A stretch of DNA of 10,956 nt from Chloroflexia bacterium. Its GTDB lineage: Bacteria > Chloroflexota > Chloroflexia > Thermomicrobiales > UBA6265. Below, one piece after another: positions 7,073-10,956 of the stretch (position 1 is its first letter; each line of letters begins with the position of its first letter). The DNA is taken from the NCBI GenBank assembly GCA_013694885.1, contig JACDBO010000002.1, forward strand, positions 1 through 10,956, written 5' to 3'. Both the position numbers and the translations under genes were made by a program. The notes under the pieces were generated by a model, which did no database searches, was not told the origin of the DNA, and saw nothing but the letters and a program-made list of their open reading frames with translations.

Positions 7073-8011
7073 CTAGTCGCGGTCGCCTTCGTAGTAGACC
7101 CAGCGCCGGGCGAGTGAAAACTGGATGATGGTCAGGGTGATGACGATGAGGAAGAGCACCCACGCCAGCAGCGAGGCATACCCCATGTTGAACTCCTCGA
7201 ACCCATGCCGGTAGATCAGCAAACCCATCATCATCGAGGACGTCCCGGGCCCGCCGCCCGTCATCAGGTAGACAGGCGTGAATACCTGAAAGGCGCCGAT
7301 GAGGCCAATCACCAGGTTGAAAAAAATGGTCGGCGTCAGCAGCGGAACGGTGATGTTGAGCAGTTTGGAAAACGGAGTCGCCCCGTCGAGATCCGCCGCT
7401 TCGTAGAGTGACTGGGGAATATCCTGCAGACCGGCGAGAAAGATAATCATGGCGCCGCCAAAGGCCCAGACGGCAATGGCGATGAGGGCTGGCTTGACCA
7501 GGTTGACATCCCAGAGCCAGCGCTGGGGCGGGATGCCGAACAACCCGATGCCCGCGTTCGCCAAACCCTGGGTCGGGCTGAATATGAAGAACCACAGCAT
7601 CGCGCTGGCGACCACCGGGGTCTGCGATGGCAGGAAGATCAGTGACCGGTACAGATTGGTTCCACGGATATTGAGATTGAGGAGCAGCGCCACACCCAGG
7701 GCAATGAGGAGTTGCAGTGGAACCGAGACAACCGTGTAGATGAACGTGTTCCAGAGCGCGGTGCGGAATAACTGGTCTTCGAGCAGAAATCTGAAATTGG
7801 CCAGCCCGACCCAGCGTGGCGGGGTAATGAGTTCCCAGCTGTTAAAGGTCAACCAAGCGGAATAGACCATCGGACCGGCGGTAAAGATGAGGAATCCGAG
7901 GAACCACGGCAGGATCGCCACGTACCCATTGATTGCTTCGCGCCGGCGCAGCGGGGACATTCCCTTGTGGCTGGATGATGCGGGAGCATGACCAATCGTT
8001 TGCACTGCCAT
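7073..8011 (-). CDS. Sugar ABC transporter permease, MalF type
   Basis: This 312-residue inner-membrane protein is the first gene of the importer operon. About six membrane segments are visible (near 30-52, 86-112, 122-144, 172-194, 228-250 and 281-300). The EAA loop is EAADLDG (residues 204-210) followed by TVPLLTPT, and VYLMTGGGPG is the usual MalF-branch motif before the last segments. Start at the ATG at 8011 gives a 30-residue cytoplasmic tail; a weak GGA-rich site precedes it. An alternative ATG at residue 18 (7960) cannot be excluded. A leader of roughly 190 bases separates it from the promoter at 8211-8239. Paired with the MalG-type permease and the Tat-exported binding protein it makes a complete membrane and periplasmic part of a CUT1-like importer. 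Confidence 0.93.
   Translation of the reverse strand: MAVQTIGHAPASSSHKGMSPLRRREAINGYVAILPWFLGFLIFTAGPMVYSAWLTFNSWELITPPRWVGLANFRFLLEDQLFRTALWNTFIYTVVSVPLQLLIALGVALLLNLNIRGTNLYRSLIFLPSQTPVVASAMLWFFIFSPTQGLANAGIGLFGIPPQRWLWDVNLVKPALIAIAVWAFGGAMIIFLAGLQDIPQSLYEAADLDGATPFSKLLNITVPLLTPTIFFNLVIGLIGAFQVFTPVYLMTGGGPGTSSMMMGLLIYRHGFEEFNMGYASLLAWVLFLIVITLTIIQFSLARRWVYYEGDRD
7991..8004 (-). promoter_or_regulatory. Possible auxiliary LacI-type operator inside the permease gene start
   Basis: On the minus strand the bases read TGCAAACGATTGGT, matching the sulfatase operator at 12 of 14 positions. It lies within codons 3-7 of the MalF-type permease gene, about 206 bases from the main operator. LacI-family repressors often use such a second site for DNA looping, but a chance coding match is equally possible. 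Confidence 0.25.
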
Positions 8012-8196
8012 TGCGCTCGTCCAATCCTTCGCCGCTCGTCCCTGGGGCGCATTTCCGCCGGATCGAGCCAGGGTGTAGCGGACGGGAGCATATGCTACGC
8101 GCGTTCAGGCTGCAAAGGGCCGGGCCAACTTCGTTTGTCGAGTGGTGCCTGAGGCAGCCCGGTCGCGGCACGTCCGGTCCGTCCGCCGGACTGCTG

Positions 8197-8210
8197 TGAA
8201 AACGATTACC
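8197..8210 (+). promoter_or_regulatory. LacI-type operator of the ABC operon
   Basis: TGAAAACGATTACC, an imperfect palindrome around CG, begins immediately after the -10 box of the minus-strand promoter and so covers its transcription start. Together with its flanks it matches the site at 8321-8334 at 13 of 16 positions. Confidence 0.6.
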
Positions 8211-8239
8211 ATTCTACCAACGGCCCGAAACGCTGTCAA
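8211..8239 (-). promoter_or_regulatory. Sigma70-type promoter of the ABC importer operon
   Basis: On the minus strand TTGACA (8234-8239), a perfect -35 consensus, is followed by exactly 17 bases and TAGAAT (8211-8216), a 5 of 6 match to the -10 box. A TGG before the -10 gives an extended form. It is the best promoter in the window and drives transcription toward the MalF-type permease gene. Confidence 0.75.
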
Positions 8240-8281
8240 CATGCTGCCCTCGCGCGAATCGTCCGGGACTGGCGGACCGTC

Positions 8282-8310
8282 TTGACGTCGGCGTGGCGAG
8301 TTGCTAGAGT
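8282..8310 (+). promoter_or_regulatory. Sigma70-type promoter of the DUF4185 gene
   Basis: TTGACG (8282-8287), a 17-base spacer and TAGAGT (8305-8310), with TGC before the -10 box. It faces away from the ABC promoter. The predicted start site, near 8317, falls just before the operator. Confidence 0.65.
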
Positions 8311-8320
8311 CGGTCAGCCG

Positions 8321-8334
8321 TGAGAACGATTTCA
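8321..8334 (+). promoter_or_regulatory. LacI-type operator of the DUF4185 gene
   Basis: TGAGAACGATTTCA is the most symmetrical of the set, with outer TGA/TCA arms around CG. It begins 10 bases after the -10 box, a position where a bound repressor would block transcription. Confidence 0.6.
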
Positions 8335-8391
8335 TGTCGACGCCCGATCCATGGCGGGGCGACGGGCGACGACAGCACGGGGAGAGGGACG

Positions 8392-9540
8392 ATGAAAGCG
8401 CGACTCGGGTTGCTCCTCTGGATCGCCGCCCTGCCGATGGTGGGGCCACTGCTGACGGCCAGCGCCACCGCGCGGGAGGGGACACCGCCGGCCTCGCCCA
8501 TCGCCTCGCCCGTGGCCTCCCCGGTGGCCGGCGCGGGGAGTGCCGCGCCGGTGCGCCTGGTGGCACAGCTCACCGGAGCGGCGTCGATCAATGAGACGGA
8601 CGCCAACTACGGCGTCTCCGGGACCGACCTTGGCCACACCTTCGAGCACAACGGCTCCCTCTACATGGTCTTCGGCGACACCTTCGGGGCCTTCAAGAGC
8701 GACTGGCGCAGCAACGTCGCCGCGGTCATCAGCGACGACGACCCGAGTGACGGGCTGACTTTCGACCGGATGATCACTGATCAACCGGGGCACGCCAAGG
8801 CGCTGATCCCGCAGGAGGCGGTCGAGGGCGTCGAGGTGACGATCATCCCGACCTACGGTGTGTCGGTCGAGACCGCCACCGGGCCGCGGATGGTGCTCCA
8901 CTACATGGCCGTCCAGGAATGGGGCGAGCCAGGTCGGTGGGACCTCAACCACTCCGGCCTCGCCTACTCCGACGACGACGGCGAGACGTGGACGGTCGAC
9001 CCGGCGGCGACCTGGCCGGCCGACAGCAACTTCGGACAGGTGGCGATCGAGAAGGTGGGCGAGCACGCCTACCTCTTCGGGATCCCCGGCGGCCGCTTCG
9101 GCGGCGTGGCGCTCGCCCGCGTCGCGCAGCAAGACATCCTGGACATGGGCGCCTACGAGTACTGGGATGGTCAGACGTGGGTGCGCGGCGACGCCACCGC
9201 AGCGGCGACGGTCGTCCCCGCCCCGGCCGGTGAGCTCTCGGTGCGCTGGAACGAGCACTACCAAACATGGATCATGATGTACCTGAACGAGGACAAGTAC
9301 GCGATCGTGCTGCGCACCGCCGACTGCCTGGCCGGTCCCTGGAGCGAGGAGACCACGGTCGTCACCGGCGCGGAATACGCGCAGCTCTATTCGCCCTACA
9401 TGCCGCCCCGCTGGAACGACGGCCCGGAGATCTATTTCTCGATGTCGATCTTCAACGCCTACCAGGTCCTCTGGATGCAGACCAGCCTCACCGGCACCTC
9501 ACCCTCCACCGCCGAGCCACAATGCGTGGCGCCGGAGTAA
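8392..9540 (+). CDS. Secreted DUF4185 protein, GH183-like
   Basis: The 382-residue protein starts with a Sec signal peptide (residues 1-27, charged MKAR, a hydrophobic core and a likely cut after ATA), then a low-complexity linker of repeated ASP-I/V units (about 34-46). The rest matches DUF4185: GTDLG at 77-81 and FGDTF at 94-98 near the start, later SYSDDDGETW-like and RTADCLAGPWS motifs of a beta-propeller fold. To my knowledge some DUF4185 proteins were shown to be endo-D-arabinanases and define family GH183, so a secreted glycan-cleaving role is plausible; the substrate here may differ. Asp79 and Asp96 are conserved-looking acidic candidates. The ATG at 8392 is chosen because GGGGAGAGGG (8379-8388) precedes it and a signal peptide follows; an upstream in-frame GTG at 8320 lies in the operator. 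It is divergent from, and probably co-regulated with, the ABC importer. Confidence 0.82.
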   Translation: MKARLGLLLWIAALPMVGPLLTASATAREGTPPASPIASPVASPVAGAGSAAPVRLVAQLTGAASINETDANYGVSGTDLGHTFEHNGSLYMVFGDTFGAFKSDWRSNVAAVISDDDPSDGLTFDRMITDQPGHAKALIPQEAVEGVEVTIIPTYGVSVETATGPRMVLHYMAVQEWGEPGRWDLNHSGLAYSDDDGETWTVDPAATWPADSNFGQVAIEKVGEHAYLFGIPGGRFGGVALARVAQQDILDMGAYEYWDGQTWVRGDATAAATVVPAPAGELSVRWNEHYQTWIMMYLNEDKYAIVLRTADCLAGPWSEETTVVTGAEYAQLYSPYMPPRWNDGPEIYFSMSIFNAYQVLWMQTSLTGTSPSTAEPQCVAPE

Positions 9541-9563
9541 GTGGTGCATGATCAGAGAGCGGA

Positions 9564-9972
9564 TCAAGGCTCCCGCCGCAGTACCCAGGGAATGCGGTCG
9601 TAGTGCTGATCGAAGCTGACGAGGCTGTCCCATCCCGCTCGCTCAATGTGGGCGACATTGAGGGCATCAACGAAGTCGATGTTGGTCTCCGCGTAAAGAT
9701 CCAGGGCGCGCCGATACAGCGCCACGTGCGGGATCCTCTATCCCGCGCAAGTCGAACTCCTCGGTGAGAAATGCGCGAATCTCGGTGCGGGAGCGATGGT
9801 AGAGCCGCTTCGACGAGAGCACCTGAACTGTTTCGACGAGCACGCCTTCGATGATCGTGGCCGTTCGTTCCCCAGCGTCGACTTCCTCAAGGAATCGACT
9901 GGCTCGCTCAGCCTGCTCCGGCTGGTCTCGAGCCAGAACCCGGACGAGGATGTTCGTGTCGATCAGCTCCAT
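9564..9972 (-). pseudogene. vapC: VapC-type PIN-domain toxin, broken by a 1-base frameshift
   Basis: The first frame (start 9972) gives MELIDTNILVRVLARD with Asp5, then Glu47 in VLVETVQVL, typical PIN-domain acidic residues. After residue 79 (near 9735) the frame leaves the family and reaches a stop at 9667. The next frame continues the protein without a break: IPHVALYRRAL, then DFVDALNVAH and SFDQHYDRI, which supply the remaining acidic residues, ending in a stop at 9564-9566. Removing one G of the GG at 9735-9736 (minus strand) joins both parts into a 135-residue protein of normal VapC length. Intact VapC toxins are RNases that cut tRNA or rRNA. As sequenced, the catalytic site is split and the product should be inactive, unless this is a sequencing error. 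It starts 3 bases after the antitoxin stop codon. Confidence 0.88.
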
Positions 9973-9975
9973 CGC

Positions 9976-10239
9976 CTAGTCCAGCCCTTCGCGGGCAGCA
10001 TGTTCCGCATGCTCGTCATGAGCGATCTCCTCGACCTCCTTCCATGAGCGGGGAGGATCCAGAGCTGGCACGGATTGATAGAAGGCGGCCAGGTTGGAAC
10101 GGTATGGCTCGATGAGGACGCTATCACCCTCGACACGGAACCGCACGCGATCCTTCGGCTTCAGACCAAGGCGCTCACGCACCTCGACCGGGATCGTGAC
10201 CTGGCCCTTCTGACTCATACTGCTCGTCATGGTTCGCAA
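9976..10239 (-). CDS. AbrB/MazE-type antitoxin of the VapBC-like pair
   Basis: The protein of about 87 residues neutralises the PIN toxin and represses its own operon. The SpoVT-AbrB DNA-binding fold is clear: SQKGQVTIPVEVRERLGLK, then DRVRFRVEGDSVLIEPY. The C-terminal part (ALDPPRSWKEVEEIAHDEHAEH) is the likely toxin-binding tail. I place the start at a TTG (10237-10239) because AAAGGAG (10247-10253) stands 7 bases before it. ATG codons at 10230 and 10217 are in frame, but lie too far from that site. It is 3 bases from the toxin gene, as usual for such pairs. With the toxin frameshifted, this antitoxin may now be an orphan regulator. Confidence 0.88.
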   Translation of the reverse strand: MRTMTSSMSQKGQVTIPVEVRERLGLKPKDRVRFRVEGDSVLIEPYRSNLAAFYQSVPALDPPRSWKEVEEIAHDEHAEHAAREGLD

Positions 10240-10252
10240 CCCGGAACTCCTT

Positions 10253-10282
10253 TGGTACAACGTGCTTCGAGTGGTTGTACCA
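10253..10282. promoter_or_regulatory. Inverted-repeat operator of the toxin-antitoxin operon
   Basis: Perfect 9-base arms TGGTACAAC (10253-10261) and GTTGTACCA (10274-10282) are separated by 12 bases. A further GTACCA lies at 10296-10301. One arm covers the -10 box and the other touches the ribosome binding site, so binding by the AbrB-type antitoxin would block both. Confidence 0.6.
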
Positions 10283-10302
10283 CAAGCGTTTGGCCGTACC
10301 AA
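10274..10302 (-). promoter_or_regulatory. Promoter of the toxin-antitoxin operon
   Basis: On the minus strand TTGGTA (10297-10302) and TACAAC (10274-10279), each 4 of 6 to consensus, are 17 bases apart, with TGG before the -10 box. The -10 box sits in an arm of the inverted repeat, and the start site would fall between the arms. Confidence 0.45.
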
Positions 10303-10323
10303 GCCACGGCGCGAGTTTGTTCA

Positions 10324-10956
10324 TCAGGCATGCGGCGTGTCACCGAAGAAGGTCGTGCCGGGTTTGAGGTGGGCGCGGGCGACATCCTCGTTCAGCGTCA
10401 GGCCGTGGCCGGGTCGCGTGTTCAGCGTGATGAAGCCGTCGCGGATCAGCGGCTCGCCGTCGACCAGATCGTCCCACCAGAGCACGTCGTGGGCGTGGAA
10501 CTCCATGACCAGGAAGTTGGTCATCGCCGCGCAGACATGGGCGGCGGCGACGGTGCCGACCGGGCTGGCAACGTTGTGCGGGGCCACCGGCATGTAGTAG
10601 GTGTCGGCGTGGTCGGCGACTTTCTTTGCCTCCATCAGACCGCCCATCTTGGGGATGTCGGGCGAGACGATCTCGACCGCCTGTTTCTCGATCAGGTCAC
10701 GGTAGCCGTGCTTGCGGTAGAGGTTCTCGCCGGTGCAGATCGGCGTGCTCGTCGCCTGTGAGACCTTCAACTGGGCGTCGATGTTCTCGGGTGGTACCGG
10801 GTCCTCCAGCCAGAGCAGGTGATAGGGCTCCAGGGCGCGGGCGAGGCGGATCGCGTCGGGCACCGCGTATTTCCAGTGGCAATCCATCGCCAGCATGATA
10901 TCTGGCCCGACTGCCTCGCGAATCGCCTCGGTGACGCTGACCATCCACCGCAGCTC
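10324..10956 (-). CDS. Sugar-acid dehydratase of the enolase superfamily, C-terminal part
   Basis: The frame is open to the right edge, so only the last 210 residues are seen; the N-terminal capping domain lies outside the window. Numbering from the edge, metal ligands are Asp25 (MAMDCHW), Glu51 (WLEDP) and Glu77 (CTGEN). His27 follows the first ligand as D-x-H, and Asp100 and His127 (SPDIPK, APHNV) form the usual Asp-His pair. The spacings (26, 26, 23 and 27 residues) are those I recall for E. coli D-galactonate dehydratase, so removal of water from an aldonic or related sugar acid is the best guess rather than racemisation. The partner pathway is not in view. It ends 21 bases before the toxin-antitoxin promoter and is on the same strand. 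An in-frame ATG at 10944 is internal and not the start. Confidence 0.9.
   Translation of the reverse strand, partial: ELRWMVSVTEAIREAVGPDIMLAMDCHWKYAVPDAIRLARALEPYHLLWLEDPVPPENIDAQLKVSQATSTPICTGENLYRKHGYRDLIEKQAVEIVSPDIPKMGGLMEAKKVADHADTYYMPVAPHNVASPVGTVAAAHVCAAMTNFLVMEFHAHDVLWWDDLVDGEPLIRDGFITLNTRPGHGLTLNEDVARAHLKPGTTFFGDTPHA

Larger units (their letters stand above)
8012..8391. promoter_or_regulatory. Divergent regulatory region between the ABC operon and the DUF4185 gene
   Basis: This 380-base stretch has no gene. It holds two back-to-back promoters whose -35 boxes are 42 bases apart, each with a LacI-type operator near its start site. On the importer side it also contains a leader of about 190 bases with a small GTCCGG/CCGGAC stem (8172-8191). 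Confidence 0.7.

Noticed and set aside
5938..7128. 396-codon plus-strand frame over the permease genes
   Set aside because: It covers the antisense of the MalG-type permease with its EAA loop; its own translation is Arg/Glu/Gln/Asp-rich without recognisable domains.
8320..8391. GTG start for the DUF4185 gene 24 codons upstream
   Set aside because: It falls in the LacI-type operator near the transcription start and would bury the signal peptide; the ATG at 8392 has a strong ribosome binding site.
8332..9264. 310-codon minus-strand frame opposite the DUF4185 gene
   Set aside because: Antisense shadow, Arg/Gly/Val-rich, no motif; the plus strand has a signal peptide and family motifs.

Overview
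The window is a GC-rich bacterial chromosome segment that reads like a sugar/glycan utilisation locus followed by a toxin-antitoxin pair and the end of a sugar-acid dehydratase gene. The alanine/serine/proline-valine linker of the secreted protein, the high GC, the family content and the GC-rich palindromic repeats suggest a Chloroflexota (Thermomicrobia-like) organism. That placement is an inference; there is no rRNA or other marker here.

Layout. (1) 1-1527, plus strand: a promoter with a LacI-type operator, then a cytoplasmic type I sulfatase. (2) 1528-1716: a compound inverted-repeat element between two convergent genes, probably a bidirectional terminator. (3) 1717-4011, minus strand: a large DUF6259-type glycoside-hydrolase-like protein without a signal peptide. 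(4) 4012-4525: a gene-poor stretch with two strong hairpins, a shorter palindrome, a hexanucleotide repeat and a doubtful membrane-like reading frame. (5) 4526-8011, minus strand: a carbohydrate ABC importer in transcription order MalF-type permease, MalG-type permease, Tat-exported solute-binding protein. (6) 8012-8391: a divergent regulatory region with two sigma70-type promoters back to back, each with a LacI-type operator at its start site. (7) 8392-9540, plus strand: a secreted DUF4185 (GH183-like) protein. (8) 9564-10302, minus strand: an AbrB-type antitoxin gene with its own operator, and a vapC toxin gene broken by one frameshift. (9) 10324 to the right edge, minus strand: the C-terminal part of a mandelate racemase/galactonate dehydratase-type enzyme.

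How the genes may work together. Three promoters, for the sulfatase, the ABC importer and the DUF4185 gene, share the plan TTGAC(A/G)-N14-TGN-10 box and carry related 14-bp sites with the core AACGATT. This points to one LacI-family regulator, not encoded here, controlling the set. In the inferred model the secreted DUF4185 protein cuts an external glycan, the importer takes up fragments, and the two cytoplasmic proteins (sulfatase and DUF6259 hydrolase) finish the breakdown. The substrate is unknown; a sulfated or arabinose-type sugar is a guess from the families. No transporter ATPase and no regulator gene lie in the window.
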